A stretch of 64,000 nt of DNA from Spirilliplanes yamanashiensis (GTDB taxonomy: Bacteria; Actinomycetota; Actinomycetes; Mycobacteriales; Micromonosporaceae), in contig NZ_BOOY01000008.1 in the NCBI RefSeq assembly GCF_016863475.1, positions 62,001 to 126,000 of the forward strand, in the 5' to 3' direction. Below the pieces are notes generated by a model. That model did not search any database. It worked only from the letters and a program-made list of their open reading frames with translations, and was not told the origin of the DNA. Position numbers and translations under genes: made by a program. The number at the start of each line of letters is the position of its first letter. Position 1 is the stretch's first letter. Shown piece after piece: positions 7,075 to 15,415 of this stretch.

Positions 7075-7437
7075 ATGGCTCGCTCGCTCGTCGTCAAGGC
7101 CACCGCCGGCGCGGACGCCCCGGAGCGCTGCTCGCAGGCGTTCACGGTGGCCACGACCGCGCTCGCCGCCGGCGCGGAGGTGTCGTTCTGGCTGACCGGC
7201 GAGTCGACCTGGTTCGCGCTGCCCGGGCGCGCCGCCGAGTTCGTCCTGCCACACGCCGCCCCGCTGCCGGACCTGCTCGGCATGCTGGTCGAGGGCGCGC
7301 AGGTGACGGCGTGCACCCAGTGCGCGGCGCGGCGCAGCATCACCCCGGACGACGTGCTGCCGGGCATCCGGATCGCGGGCGCGGCCGTGTTCGTCGAGGA
7401 GATCCTCGCCGACGGGGCACAGGCGCTCGTCTATTGA
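7075..7437 (+). CDS. DsrE-family protein
   Basis: A 120-aa protein of the DsrE/DsrF-like fold, which includes sulfur-relay and peroxiredoxin-like proteins. Visible features are an opening strand SLVVKATAGADAPERCSQAF, a middle LTGESTWFALPG, and TACTQCAARRSI, whose CxxC pair is a plausible redox or sulfur-carrying site. No signal peptide, so probably cytoplasmic. TATGCT ends 7 nt before ATG 7075, pointing to a leaderless transcript and favouring this start over ATG 7063. A specific sulfur pathway partner is not evident. Confidence 0.8.
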   Translation: MARSLVVKATAGADAPERCSQAFTVATTALAAGAEVSFWLTGESTWFALPGRAAEFVLPHAAPLPDLLGMLVEGAQVTACTQCAARRSITPDDVLPGIRIAGAAVFVEEILADGAQALVY

Positions 7438-7484
7438 GGCGGACTTAATACTATTGGCAGGCGCCGTCTCATAGGCTCCTGTCC

Positions 7485-9104
7485 ATGTCTTCGCGCTCCC
7501 TCCGCCGCTGGACCGCCGTCGCCGCCGCCCTCCTCCTCGGAGCCGGCGCCGTCGTCCTGGCCCGGCCCGGCGAAGCCGCCGTCACCCTCGCCACGGTCGC
7601 CTACCCGGCCGCGTCCGCCGACGTGACGAACCCCGAGCGGGGTCCCGCGCGCTACTACCTGTGCGGGCAGAAGGATCAGCGCCTGTCCGTGGACCTGCTC
7701 ACGACGCGCCGCACCGACGAGGGCACCACGCTCGCCTGGTGCATGGTGTACCTGAACGAGTACAGGGCGAGCCCGCTGACCGGCACCTGGCTGGCGGGGC
7801 TGGAGGCGGACTTCGCGGCCCTCCGCAATTCCGGCGTGAAGACGGTGATCCGGTTCGCGTACACGGACAAGGAGGCCGGCGACGACGCGACGAAAGATCG
7901 GGTACTGGGTCACATCGGCCAGCTCGGTCCGGTGCTGCGGGCCAACGCCGACGTGATCGCGGCCGTCCAGGCGGGCTTCATCGGCGCGTGGGGCGAGTGG
8001 TACTACACCCAGAACTTCGGCAACGAGGGCCAGGTCAGCGACACCGACCTGGCCGCCCGTAAGGCCGTGCTGGAAGCGCTGCTCGCCGCACTGCCGGCCG
8101 ACCGGATGGTGCAGCTGCGCGTCCCCAAGGACAAGCGCACGTTCTACGGCACCGCGCCGCTGCCGGCCAGCCGCGCGTACGACGGCAGCAACCAGGCCCG
8201 GGTCGGCATCCACAACGACTGCTTCCTCGCCAGTGACACGGACATGGGCACCTACTTCAGCGACGCCGAGCGGACGTGGCACGAGGCGGAGAGCGTCTTC
8301 ACGGTGATGGGCGGCGAGACGTGCGCGGAGTCGCCGCGCAGCACGTGCCCGACCGCGCGGGCCGAGCTGGCGCAGTTCCACTGGAGTTACCTCAATCTCG
8401 ACTACCGCAAGGAGGTCCTCGACACCTGGGGCGCCTGCCTGCCGGAGATCAGGCAGCGGCTCGGGTACCGGTTCGCGCTGACCGAGGGCACGTTCCCCGA
8501 ATCCGCCGCGCCGGGCGGCACGCTGCCGGTCCGGCTCGGCGTGCGCAATGAGGGCTACGCGGCCCCGTACAACCCGCGGGCCGCGCAGCTGGTGCTGCGC
8601 CGCACCTCCGACGGGCAGGTCGTCCGGCTGCCGCTGGCCGCGGACCCGCGGCGCTGGGCGCCCGGCGCGACCACCACCGTCGCGGAGACGCTGCGGCTGC
8701 CGGCGAACCTGCCGGCCGGGCAGTACCAGCTCGGCCTGGCTCTGCCCGACCCGGCGCCGTCGCTGTCGGGCCGACCGGAGTACGCCGTCCGGGTGGCGAA
8801 CGCCGGACTGTGGCGCGAGGACGACGGCGGCTGGAACGACCTGCTCCACACGGTGACGATCGCCGGTACCGCCGCGCCCACCACTGCGGCTCCGACCACC
8901 GCCGCACCGACCACGGCAGCTCCCACCACGGCCGCGCCCACGACGGCCGCGCCGGGGGTCGCCGCATGGACGCCGTTCACCGCCTATCGGGTCGGTGACC
9001 GCGTCTCCCACGGCGGCGTGACCTACCGCGCGCTGCAGGCGCACACCTCGCTGCCGGGCTGGGAGCCGTCGATCGTCCCCGCGCTGTGGACCCCGGCCGG
9101 CTGA
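7485..9104 (+). CDS. Secreted DUF4874/DUF4832 protein with AAPTT linker and chitin-binding tail
   Basis: A 539-aa exported protein. A signal peptide (RRWTAVAAALLLGAGAVVLA) is followed by a DUF4874 domain (about residues 40-220, opening VTNPERGPARYYLCG, with FIGAWGEWYYT typical of a glycoside-hydrolase-like TIM barrel) and a DUF4832 domain (about 230-455). Five AAPTT-type repeats (residues 463-487) link to a CBM5/12-like module of about 46 residues (AAWTPFTAYRVGDRVSHGGV). The tail suggests binding of chitin or another insoluble polysaccharide; the catalytic activity of DUF4832 proteins is not established. TAGGCT ends 7 nt before the ATG. Confidence 0.85.
   Translation: MSSRSLRRWTAVAAALLLGAGAVVLARPGEAAVTLATVAYPAASADVTNPERGPARYYLCGQKDQRLSVDLLTTRRTDEGTTLAWCMVYLNEYRASPLTGTWLAGLEADFAALRNSGVKTVIRFAYTDKEAGDDATKDRVLGHIGQLGPVLRANADVIAAVQAGFIGAWGEWYYTQNFGNEGQVSDTDLAARKAVLEALLAALPADRMVQLRVPKDKRTFYGTAPLPASRAYDGSNQARVGIHNDCFLASDTDMGTYFSDAERTWHEAESVFTVMGGETCAESPRSTCPTARAELAQFHWSYLNLDYRKEVLDTWGACLPEIRQRLGYRFALTEGTFPESAAPGGTLPVRLGVRNEGYAAPYNPRAAQLVLRRTSDGQVVRLPLAADPRRWAPGATTTVAETLRLPANLPAGQYQLGLALPDPAPSLSGRPEYAVRVANAGLWREDDGGWNDLLHTVTIAGTAAPTTAAPTTAAPTTAAPTTAAPTTAAPGVAAWTPFTAYRVGDRVSHGGVTYRALQAHTSLPGWEPSIVPALWTPAG
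8871..8945 (+). repeat. Five 15-bp units encoding an (AAPTT)5 linker
   Basis: Five in-frame 15-nt units code for Ala-Ala-Pro-Thr-Thr each (the last with a following AAP). Third-codon positions vary between units, so the repeat is kept at protein level; such Thr/Pro linkers are common between secreted enzyme domains and carbohydrate-binding modules and may be O-glycosylated. Confidence 0.85.
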
Positions 9105-9114
9105 CCCGGCGCGG

Positions 9115-9933
9115 TCAGCAGGTGGTGGCGGTGGTGACGCGGGCGATGCCGTCGGCCGCCGTCACCACCACGGAGGTGCCGCCCGCGCGGTAGGCCACCG
9201 CGCCCGGCTCCAGCTGGACCGGGTCCGTGGCGAGGTCGCGCAGGGCGGCGGCCAGGTCGGCGGGCGCGGGGCGGACCTCCACGACGGTGGCGCGGGCGCC
9301 GCAGTCGAGGGCGTACGCGGCCGGGCCTGCGGGGGTGCCGCCCAGGGCGGCGAGCACGTCGCCCGGGGCCGGGTCCGCGGCGGTCCAGCCCGGCCAGTCC
9401 AGCGGGTCGCCCTCGGGGCGGCAGCCGGTGGCCACCCGCAGCCGCACGACCGAGCCGCCGTCCTCGACGCGGCCGTCGACGGCGAGGAAGTCGCCCGCGT
9501 CGGCGTCGAGGCGGTGCTCGTCGCGGTCGGGGCGGTGCCGCACGGCGGTGTCCCAGGACGGGGGCAGCCGGTCGGCGATGCCGTCGAGGATGCCGGGGCC
9601 GCTGCCCGGGCGCACCCGCAGCACCACCTCCTGCGTCGCGGACGCGCCCGCGCGCACCGGCGTCAGCGAGCAGTCGCGCTCGACCTGGGCCGGGCCGAAC
9701 GCCACCACGCCGGCCGGGGCGGCCGCGCGCAGCAGCTCGCCCGCCGCCCGGTGCACCGGGTCGTACGCCTGCCGCAGGGTGCGCTGCTCGGGCACCGTCG
9801 GGTCGTCGCGGCGGATCGCCCACACCGACAGCGCCACCAGCAGGACCGCCCAGGCGGCGGACAGCAGCACCAGCCACCAGCGGATCCGCCGGGGCGGCGC
9901 CGGGGCCGGGGGGTACGGCGCGGGGGCGGTCAC
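9115..9933 (-). CDS. Hypothetical membrane-anchored protein
   Basis: A 272-aa protein not assigned to a family. A Pro-rich cytoplasmic N-terminus (about 1-17) precedes one transmembrane helix (WWLVLLSAAWAVLLVALSVW) and an extracytoplasmic domain of about 230 residues with two Cys pairs likely (VERDCSLTP, VATGCRPEG, ALDCGARA and the C-terminal TTC). The domain alternates hydrophobic strands without a recognised catalytic motif. GTG 9933 follows GAGGAT by 6 nt, suggesting leaderless expression. It stands alone, convergent with the DUF4832 gene. Confidence 0.7.
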   Translation of the reverse strand: MTAPAPYPPAPAPPRRIRWWLVLLSAAWAVLLVALSVWAIRRDDPTVPEQRTLRQAYDPVHRAAGELLRAAAPAGVVAFGPAQVERDCSLTPVRAGASATQEVVLRVRPGSGPGILDGIADRLPPSWDTAVRHRPDRDEHRLDADAGDFLAVDGRVEDGGSVVRLRVATGCRPEGDPLDWPGWTAADPAPGDVLAALGGTPAGPAAYALDCGARATVVEVRPAPADLAAALRDLATDPVQLEPGAVAYRAGGTSVVVTAADGIARVTTATTC

Positions 9934-10014
9934 CGGACCATCCTCACACGGCCAAGATCGGTGGACGACGAAGGCCGGGCCCCCAGCGGGGACCCGGCCG
10001 TCGGCGGAGGTGGA

Positions 10015-10338
10015 TCAGGCGGCGACCGTCAGGCCGACCTCGTTGATGCCGCGGTCGGCGCTGATCTTCAGCTCGCCGTTGCCGTGGCGGGACAGGGCGC
10101 GCAGCGTCCAGGTGCCGGGCGCGGCGAAGAACCGGAACACACCCTGCGGCGAGGTGACGACCTCGGCGGTGAACTCGCCGGTGGCGTCGAGCAGGCGCAC
10201 GTACGCGCCGGCCACGGCCTCGTTGTCGGCGTTGACCACCGCGCCGGTGATCACCGTCTCCTTCTCGAGGTCGACGGACGCCGGGATCGGGGCGGACTGG
10301 TCGGGGGCGGCGCAACCGGCCGCGGTCGGGGCAGTCAT
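10015..10338 (-). CDS. DUF1416 protein (SseC-like) of the sulfurtransferase operon
   Basis: A 107-aa protein of the DUF1416 family (mycobacterial SseC). It reads as a small beta-sandwich with a carboxypeptidase-regulatory-like pattern (VITGAVVNADNEAVAGAYVR, GVFRFFAAPGTWTLRAL). A Cys near the N-terminus (AAGCAAPDQS) is typical. It follows the rhodanese gene after 5 nt, the same pairing as sseC/cysA2 in mycobacteria, and is thought to work with it in sulfur transfer or thiosulfate use; direct biochemistry is limited. Confidence 0.85.
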   Translation of the reverse strand: MTAPTAAGCAAPDQSAPIPASVDLEKETVITGAVVNADNEAVAGAYVRLLDATGEFTAEVVTSPQGVFRFFAAPGTWTLRALSRHGNGELKISADRGINEVGLTVAA

Positions 10339-10343
10339 CAGGG

Positions 10344-11192
10344 TCACGCCTTCCCGGGCTCGTCGCCGAGGGCCACCGGCACGCCGATCAGCGAGCCGTA
10401 CTCGGTCCAGGAGCCGTCGTAGTTCTTGACGTTCTGGTGGCCGAGGATCTCCTTCAGCACGAACCAGCTGTGCGAGGAGCGCTCGCCGATGCGGCAGTAG
10501 GCGATGGTGTCCTTGGAGTCGTCGATGCCGGCCTCGGCGTACAGCTTGGCCAGCTCCTCGTCCGACTTGAAGGTGCCGTCCTCGTTGGCCGCCTTGCTCC
10601 ACGGCACGCTGATCGCGGTCGGGATGTGCCCGGCGCGCTGCGCCTGCTCCTGCGGGAGGTGGGCGGGGGCCAGCAGCCGGCCGGCGTACTCGTCGGGGCT
10701 GCGCACGTCGACCAGGTTCTTGACGCCGATGGCCTCGACGACCTCGTCGCGGAAGGCGCGGATCGACAGGTCGGGGGCCTGCGCGGTGTAGCTGGTCTTC
10801 TCGCGGACCGGCACGTCCTTGGTGTACGGGCGGGCGTCCAGCTCCCACTTCTTGCGGCCGCCGTCGAGCAGCTTGACGTCGCCGTGGCCGTAGAGCTTGA
10901 AGTACCAGTACGCGTACGCGGCGAACCAGTTGTTGTTGCCGCCGTAGAGGATCACGGTGTCGTCGTTCGAGACGCCCCGGTCCGACAGCAGGGCCTCGAA
11001 CTGCTCCTGGTTGACGAAGTCCCGGCGCACCGGGTCCTGCAGGTCGGTCTTCCAGTCGAGCTTGATGGCGCCGGGGATGTGGCCGCCGTCGTAGGCGGTG
11101 GTGTCCTCGTCGACCTCGACGAAGACGAGGCCCGGGGTGTTGAGGTTCTGCTCGGCCCAGTCGGCCGAGACGAGTGCGGTGTCGCGACTCAT
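10344..11192 (-). CDS. Rhodanese-type sulfurtransferase (thiosulfate sulfurtransferase, CysA2/SseA-like)
   Basis: A 282-aa protein with two rhodanese domains. The N-terminal domain (about 5-130) contains TPGLVFVEVDED and DGGHIPGAIKLDW; its position equivalent to the active Cys lies in LYGGNNNWFA and is not Cys, so it is structural. The C-terminal domain carries the active loop CRIGERSSH, whose Cys accepts sulfane sulfur, typically from thiosulfate to cyanide or a thiol. No signal peptide. ATG 11192 is chosen over an upstream in-frame start at 11255 because GGGAG lies at proper distance. A cysteine-rich leader peptide is encoded upstream at 11359-11427. Confidence 0.92.
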   Translation of the reverse strand: MSRDTALVSADWAEQNLNTPGLVFVEVDEDTTAYDGGHIPGAIKLDWKTDLQDPVRRDFVNQEQFEALLSDRGVSNDDTVILYGGNNNWFAAYAYWYFKLYGHGDVKLLDGGRKKWELDARPYTKDVPVREKTSYTAQAPDLSIRAFRDEVVEAIGVKNLVDVRSPDEYAGRLLAPAHLPQEQAQRAGHIPTAISVPWSKAANEDGTFKSDEELAKLYAEAGIDDSKDTIAYCRIGERSSHSWFVLKEILGHQNVKNYDGSWTEYGSLIGVPVALGDEPGKA

Positions 11193-11358
11193 CAATGACT
11201 CCCAAATGGTCGGGTGAGAGAGGTGGTGAGCCAACGCGTGGGAAAGGATGCGCACGCGCAGGACCCATGGAGGAACGGATCACGGGTTCATTGCGACGGC
11301 GCCGCTGCCGGGCGTGAAGAGGAAGATCAGATGGAACGCAGCACGAGCAGCCCCGCCG
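11193..11358 (-). promoter_or_regulatory. 5' leader between Cys peptide and sulfurtransferase
   Basis: About 166 nt separate the leader-peptide stop from the sulfurtransferase start. I see no further convincing gene here. A pyrimidine-rich stretch follows the leader stop (11320-11340) and the sulfurtransferase ribosome site is at the end. The arrangement fits a translation-dependent attenuator, but no classical U-tailed terminator is visible. Confidence 0.4.
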
Positions 11359-11371
11359 TCAGATGACGGGG
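11351..11371 (-). promoter_or_regulatory. Hairpin overlapping the leader-peptide stop codon
   Basis: On the minus strand CCCCGTC-atct-GACGG(C)GGGG folds into a 7-bp stem with one bulged base, taking in the last codons and stop of the cysteine leader. A ribosome stalled on the Cys codons just upstream would leave it free to form, whereas a terminating ribosome would cover it. This role is inference. Confidence 0.4.
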
Positions 11372-11427
11372 CGACACAGGCAGGTGGCCACGCGGCACAG
11401 GTCGACCGCGCGCCGTTTCGTGAGCAT
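11359..11427 (-). CDS. Cysteine-rich leader peptide (22 aa), putative cysteine attenuator
   Basis: ATG 11427 encodes MLTKRRAVDLCRVATCLCR followed by PVI and stop. The Cys-x4-Cys-x-Cys arrangement and the VDLCRVAxCLCR core match the short leader peptides found before actinobacterial sulfur-assimilation operons. In mycobacteria comparable polycysteine leader ORFs sense cysteine: ribosomes stalling at Cys codons relieve attenuation of the downstream genes. An earlier in-frame ATG at 11436 would add MGW. The peptide lies upstream of, and in the same direction as, the rhodanese-DUF1416 operon. Confidence 0.8.
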   Translation of the reverse strand: MLTKRRAVDLCRVATCLCRPVI

Positions 11428-11500
11428 CCAACCCATGGTTGGCGACAGTACCAGCGGTCCCACAGAGGTGGACAGAGCCGACCACCCTTCGGGATCACCG

Positions 11501-12286
11501 TCACGCCGTGGTGTTGAGCGGCACCTCCGACGCCTGCGCCGTCACCACGAGCCCCTCGGGCCGCGGCGTCACCTTCTGCAGCTTCAGGTCGAGCGGCAGC
11601 GGGGGCAGCTGCAGGTCGATGGAGATCTGCCGGGCGTACGCGTTGACCAGGTTCTGCGCGAACGGCACGGACTCCAGCCCCTCGGCGGTCAGCTCCTGGA
11701 ACCGGATGCGCACCAGCTCGCCCTCGATGGTGACGTCGGCGGTGCCGGTGACGTTGAGCGTCTGCCCGGCCGCGGACAGCGGGGCGCGCACCGCGAGCTT
11801 GCCGTCCTTCTCGGCGAGCACGACGCCGTCCCGGCCGATGAGCGCGGCGACGCTCGCGTACTCGAGGGTGGCCTCGCCGGCGACGGAGCCGGCCACGATG
11901 TCGCCCTGGCCGTTCATCAGGGTCGACAGCGGGGCGCGCACGTCGCGGGCGGTGATGTCGACCAGCGGCATCCGCACCGCCTTGCCGTCCTGCTGGCCGC
12001 TGAGGTCGCGCACCACGATGCCGATGTCCTCGTAGTTGCCGGCGGCGACCTGGGTGAGGAACGGGACGCCGGCGACGTCGACCTCGGGGCGCGACGCGGT
12101 GGCGCCCTGGTTCTCGATCTGCGCGGCGACCCGGTTCGCGATCTCCCGTTCGGCGTAGTTCGCCCCGACCCGGTCGGCCACCACGGCCACGATGAGCAGC
12201 AGCACCACGAGCACCAGCAGGCCGGTGAGCAGCTTGCGGCCGGTGCGCCGGCGCGGCCGGGAGTCCACCGTGGAGTCGTACGTCAC
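11501..12286 (-). CDS. LmeA-type phospholipid-binding protein (DUF2993)
   Basis: A 261-aa membrane-anchored protein of the DUF2993 family. A basic N-terminus and one transmembrane helix (LLTGLLVLVVLLLIVAVVAD) precede a periplasmic beta-rich domain (about 45-261) with the family run GVPFLTQVAAGNYEDI. In mycobacteria LmeA (Rv0817c) binds phospholipid and supports lipomannan elongation and envelope integrity. Position near cysA2-like, sseC-like and glnR genes parallels mycobacterial gene order. GTG 12286 follows CAGGAT by 6 nt, suggesting leaderless transcription. Confidence 0.85.
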   Translation of the reverse strand: MTYDSTVDSRPRRRTGRKLLTGLLVLVVLLLIVAVVADRVGANYAEREIANRVAAQIENQGATASRPEVDVAGVPFLTQVAAGNYEDIGIVVRDLSGQQDGKAVRMPLVDITARDVRAPLSTLMNGQGDIVAGSVAGEATLEYASVAALIGRDGVVLAEKDGKLAVRAPLSAAGQTLNVTGTADVTIEGELVRIRFQELTAEGLESVPFAQNLVNAYARQISIDLQLPPLPLDLKLQKVTPRPEGLVVTAQASEVPLNTTA

Positions 12287-12344
12287 GTCGCCATCCTGTC
12301 GTCGGGGGTGCCTGTAGTTTCCCGGGCGGGCGCGACCCCAACCG

Positions 12345-13436
12345 TCACGCCACGAACACGACCGCCAGCACGTACGCGACGGGCGCGGCCAGCGCGAACG
12401 CCCCGAGCGGGCCCTGCATGTGCCGGGCCACCCACAGGTTGGGGGCGCGGCCGACCATGTTGCGCCCGGCCTCGGCGTAGTTGACCCCGAGGTCGACCAG
12501 CCCGGCCAGGCCGGCGGCGACGAACCCGATGACGGCGCCGACGCCGGGGGTGAACGGCACGGTGAGCAGGCTGCCGAGGATCGACGCCACCAGGGTGCCG
12601 AGCATGGCGCCCGCCACGATGCCGGTGGCGCCGCGCGGCACCTGCCGGGCGATGCGCGGCCGGGCGAACACCGCGTCGAGCAGCCGGGCGGCCACGAGCG
12701 CCACGGCCGTCGCCGTGAGGCACACCAGCACCGTCTGCGTGCCGCCCGGGCGGCGGGTCAGCACGATGAGCGAGGCGAGCGCCACGACGCCGCCGACGGT
12801 GAGGGCGGTGCCGCCGAGCGCGTCCTTGGCCCGCTGCCAGCTGATCCGGTGGGCCAGCTGTGCCACGGTGATGAGCGCGACGCCGCCGGCGAACACGTAG
12901 AGCAGCCGGTGCCAGCCGGCCTCCGCGGGCAGCATCGCGACGGCGTCGGCCGCCACCGCCACCCCGACCGCGACGACCGCCACGGTGCGCAGGGCGGGCG
13001 GGCGCTGGGCCATCGTCCAGGCGAGTACGAACAGCAGCTGCACCCCGAACACCACGACGGCGTACGGCAGCCGGGAACCGGGCCCGGCGGTCTGCGCGCC
13101 GAGGATCAGGCCGAGCCCGAGCAGCCCCGCAAAACCGGCGATGGCGACGGACAGCCGCGGCCGGACCGGGACGAACGGGACCTCGATCTCCTCCTCGGGC
13201 TCGTCCGCGGCCTCCTCGACGAGGGCGGCGGTGAGCTCGTCGGCGCGCCGCTCGGTGCCGCTGCGGTCCACTCCCGAGCGGCGCTCGGCGGTGCGGCCGG
13301 GGCGGATGACGCCGCTGACGTCGTCGTCCCACGGGTCGCCCTGCACGGCGCCGCGCACGGTGGCCCGCCCGGGTCGCGGGGGCTCGCCGGGACCCCAGGG
13401 GTCGCGGTCGCCGTCGTCGCCGGTGGTGGGAAGCAC
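12345..13436 (-). CDS. Hypothetical polytopic membrane protein
   Basis: A 363-aa protein. The first 95 residues are hydrophilic, charged and probably cytoplasmic (ending in an acidic EEAADEPEEEIEVPFVPV). The rest holds about eight hydrophobic helices, including LSVAIAGFAGLLGLGLILGA and a late VGAVIGFVAAGLAGLVDLGV, followed by a conserved-looking NYAEAGRNMVGRAP loop. No transporter or enzyme signature is recognised. It sits between lmeA and the divergent glnR, an insertion relative to the mycobacterial order. GTG 13436 is preceded 6 nt upstream by CACCAT. Confidence 0.72.
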   Translation of the reverse strand: MLPTTGDDGDRDPWGPGEPPRPGRATVRGAVQGDPWDDDVSGVIRPGRTAERRSGVDRSGTERRADELTAALVEEAADEPEEEIEVPFVPVRPRLSVAIAGFAGLLGLGLILGAQTAGPGSRLPYAVVVFGVQLLFVLAWTMAQRPPALRTVAVVAVGVAVAADAVAMLPAEAGWHRLLYVFAGGVALITVAQLAHRISWQRAKDALGGTALTVGGVVALASLIVLTRRPGGTQTVLVCLTATAVALVAARLLDAVFARPRIARQVPRGATGIVAGAMLGTLVASILGSLLTVPFTPGVGAVIGFVAAGLAGLVDLGVNYAEAGRNMVGRAPNLWVARHMQGPLGAFALAAPVAYVLAVVFVA

Positions 13437-13633
13437 CCTGCGATGGTGCCAGACGCCCGCGTTGGTTACATCACGTGGCGACGCGACCAGGGGCTTCGGG
13501 GCTCAGGATCGGTTAAGGTGAACCCTTGCACCCCGTCAGCGACGCCGGGACCGGCTGGGGGTGGCGCCGGCACGATCCAGCGCACCGCCGGCCACGGAAC
13601 GCGGCGCGTGCGCCGCGACAGACGGAGGTGAGC

Positions 13634-14353
13634 GTGGAGATTCTGCTGCTGGTGACGGCGCGCGCCGGGGAGCCCTCGGCCGTTCTGCCCGCACTCGATC
13701 TGCTGCCCCACTCGGTGCGCACCGCGCCCCGGGACGTGCGCACCCTCGTGGCCGGGCCGAGCCCGGACGCCGTGCTGGTGGACGCCCGCTCCGAGCTTTC
13801 GGAGGCCCGCGCGACCTGCCGCATGCTGCACGCCACCGGCCAGGGCGTCCCGCTGATCGCGGTCGTGCACGAGGCCGGCCTCATCGCCCTGAACGCGGAC
13901 TGGGGCGTCGACGACGTCATCCTCGCCTCCGCCGGCCCGGCCGAGGTCGAGGCCCGGCTGCGCCTGGCGGTCGGCCGGCTGTCCAACGCCACCGCGGGCG
14001 CCGGCGGCGCGATCCGCGCCGGCGAGCTCAGCATCGACCCCGACACCTACGCGGCCAAGCTCAAGGGCCGCCCGCTCGACCTCACCTACAAGGAGTTCGA
14101 GCTGCTGAAGTTCCTCGCCCAGCACCCGGGCCGGGTCTTCACCCGCGACCAGCTGCTGCGCGAGGTCTGGGGCTACGACTACTTCGGCGGCACCCGCACG
14201 GTCGACGTGCACGTGCGGCGCCTGCGCGCCAAGCTCGGCTCGGAGTACGAGTCGATGATCGGCACGGTCCGCCAGGTGGGCTACAAGTTCGTGGTGCCGC
14301 CGTCGTCGCGGCAGCTGCCCGACTCCCAGCCCGCCCCGCTGCCGGTCGGCTGA
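13634..14353 (+). CDS. glnR: GlnR-type nitrogen regulator (OmpR/PhoB winged helix)
   Basis: A 239-aa orphan response regulator. The receiver-like domain (about 1-115) contains [34 protein letters not shown] and [20 protein letters not shown], which match actinobacterial GlnR; the family works as a dimer without conventional phosphorylation. The winged helix (about 125-220) has [39 protein letters not shown] and [13 protein letters not shown]. GlnR activates ammonium assimilation and nitrate genes under nitrogen limitation. GTG 13634 is chosen because GGAGGTGA ends a few bases before it; the GTG at 13628 is too close to that site. mshD follows after 20 nt. Confidence 0.88.
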   Translation: MEILLLVTARAGEPSAVLPALDLLPHSVRTAPRDVRTLVAGPSPDAVLVDARSELSEARATCRMLHATGQGVPLIAVVHEAGLIALNADWGVDDVILASAGPAEVEARLRLAVGRLSNATAGAGGAIRAGELSIDPDTYAAKLKGRPLDLTYKEFELLKFLAQHPGRVFTRDQLLREVWGYDYFGGTRTVDVHVRRLRAKLGSEYESMIGTVRQVGYKFVVPPSSRQLPDSQPAPLPVG

Positions 14354-14373
14354 CCGGCCGCCGCGAGCCCACG

Positions 14374-15246
14374 ATGACGACGGCACCGGTGGTGCACCGC
14401 GCCACCGTGCTGTCGCCGGGCGACGCGGCCGAGGTGCTGGCCCTGGCCGCCGCGGCGGCCGAGACCGACGGCGTCTTCCCGCTCGACGAGCACACGGTGT
14501 TCGGCGTGCGCTCGAACGTCCCGGCGGCGGCCGTGCACCTGACGGTCGTCACGGACTTCCTGGCCGGCTACGGGCAGGCCGACCTGTCGGCGGGCACCGG
14601 CGAGCTGGTGGTGCACCCGGCGGCGCGCGGCCGCGGGCTGGGCCGGGCCCTGCTCGACGCCGCGCTCGACGCGGGCGCCCGCCGGTTCTGGGCGCACGGC
14701 GACCACCCGGCGGCCGCGGCGCTGGCCGCCGCCGCGGGGCTGACCCGCGACCGGGTGCTGTGGCAGTTCCGCCGCCCGCTGACCGACCCGCTGCCGGACC
14801 GGCCGCTGCCGGCGGGGCTGACGCTGCGCGCGTTCCGGCCGGGCCAGGACGACGCGGCGTGGCTCGACCTGAACGCCCGGGCGTTCGCCGGCCACCCGGA
14901 GCAGGGCCGCTGGACGGCCGCCGACCTGGCCGCCCGGATGGCGGAGCCGTGGTTCGACCCGGCGGGCTTCCTGCTGGCGGTCGACGCGGGCGGCAAGCTG
15001 GCGGGTTTCCACTGGACGAAGGTGCACCCGGACGGCCTGGGCGAGGTCTACGTGCTGGGCGTCGACCCGGCCGGGCACCGCGCGGGCCTGGGCTCGGCGC
15101 TGACCGTGGCGGGCCTGCGGCACCTGGCCGGGCTGGGCCTGCACACCGCGCTGCTGTACGTCGACGAGTCGAACCCCGCCGCGGTCACGCTGTACCGCCG
15201 CCTGGGCTTCACCACCCACGCCACGGACGTGATGTACACCCGCTGA
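14374..15246 (+). CDS. mshD: Mycothiol synthase
   Basis: A 290-aa tandem GNAT protein that acetylates Cys-GlcN-Ins with acetyl-CoA in the last step of mycothiol synthesis. Both acetyl-CoA loops are visible: VVHPAARGRGLGRALLDAAL in the N-terminal domain and a VDPAGHRAGLGSALTVAGLR run in the C-terminal one. The C-terminal block HWTKVHPDGLGEVYVLGVDP and the close LYVDESNPAAVTLYRRLGF are characteristic of MshD. It lies between glnR and pst genes, the same order as Rv0818-mshD-phoT in M. tuberculosis. Presence implies mycothiol as the main low-molecular thiol. Confidence 0.93.
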   Translation: MTTAPVVHRATVLSPGDAAEVLALAAAAAETDGVFPLDEHTVFGVRSNVPAAAVHLTVVTDFLAGYGQADLSAGTGELVVHPAARGRGLGRALLDAALDAGARRFWAHGDHPAAAALAAAAGLTRDRVLWQFRRPLTDPLPDRPLPAGLTLRAFRPGQDDAAWLDLNARAFAGHPEQGRWTAADLAARMAEPWFDPAGFLLAVDAGGKLAGFHWTKVHPDGLGEVYVLGVDPAGHRAGLGSALTVAGLRHLAGLGLHTALLYVDESNPAAVTLYRRLGFTTHATDVMYTR

Positions 15247-15319
15247 CCCGTCGGACGTGACGTGGTTCACCAAACGGACAACTCACCCTCAGTCCTCGGA
15301 CACCGCGGGGGCTGGACCT

Positions 15320-15341
15320 GTTCACCTCTCGTTCATTTCGG
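15320..15341 (+). promoter_or_regulatory. PHO box upstream of pstS
   Basis: Two adjacent 11-nt direct repeats, GTTCACCTCTC and GTTCATTTCGG, match the actinobacterial PhoP operator (GTTCACC-type units). The box lies about 75 nt before the pstS start, where PhoP would activate transcription under phosphate limitation. A single looser unit (GTTCACCAAAC, 15265-15275) occurs farther upstream. Confidence 0.82.
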
Positions 15342-15415
15342 CCGGGGACGGCGGCTACCTGGGGCTCCTAGCTTTCGGACGTAAGCGAGTCACGTCCATG
15401 AAGGGAACACCTCAG

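Noticed and set aside
13465..13485. GlnR box upstream of glnR
   Set aside because: A GTTAC half-site occurs, but the second half (GAAAC type) is missing.
15265..15286. Additional PHO box upstream of the pstS box
   Set aside because: One good unit, GTTCACCAAAC, is followed by GGACAACTCAC, which lacks GTTCA; listed only as a loose unit.
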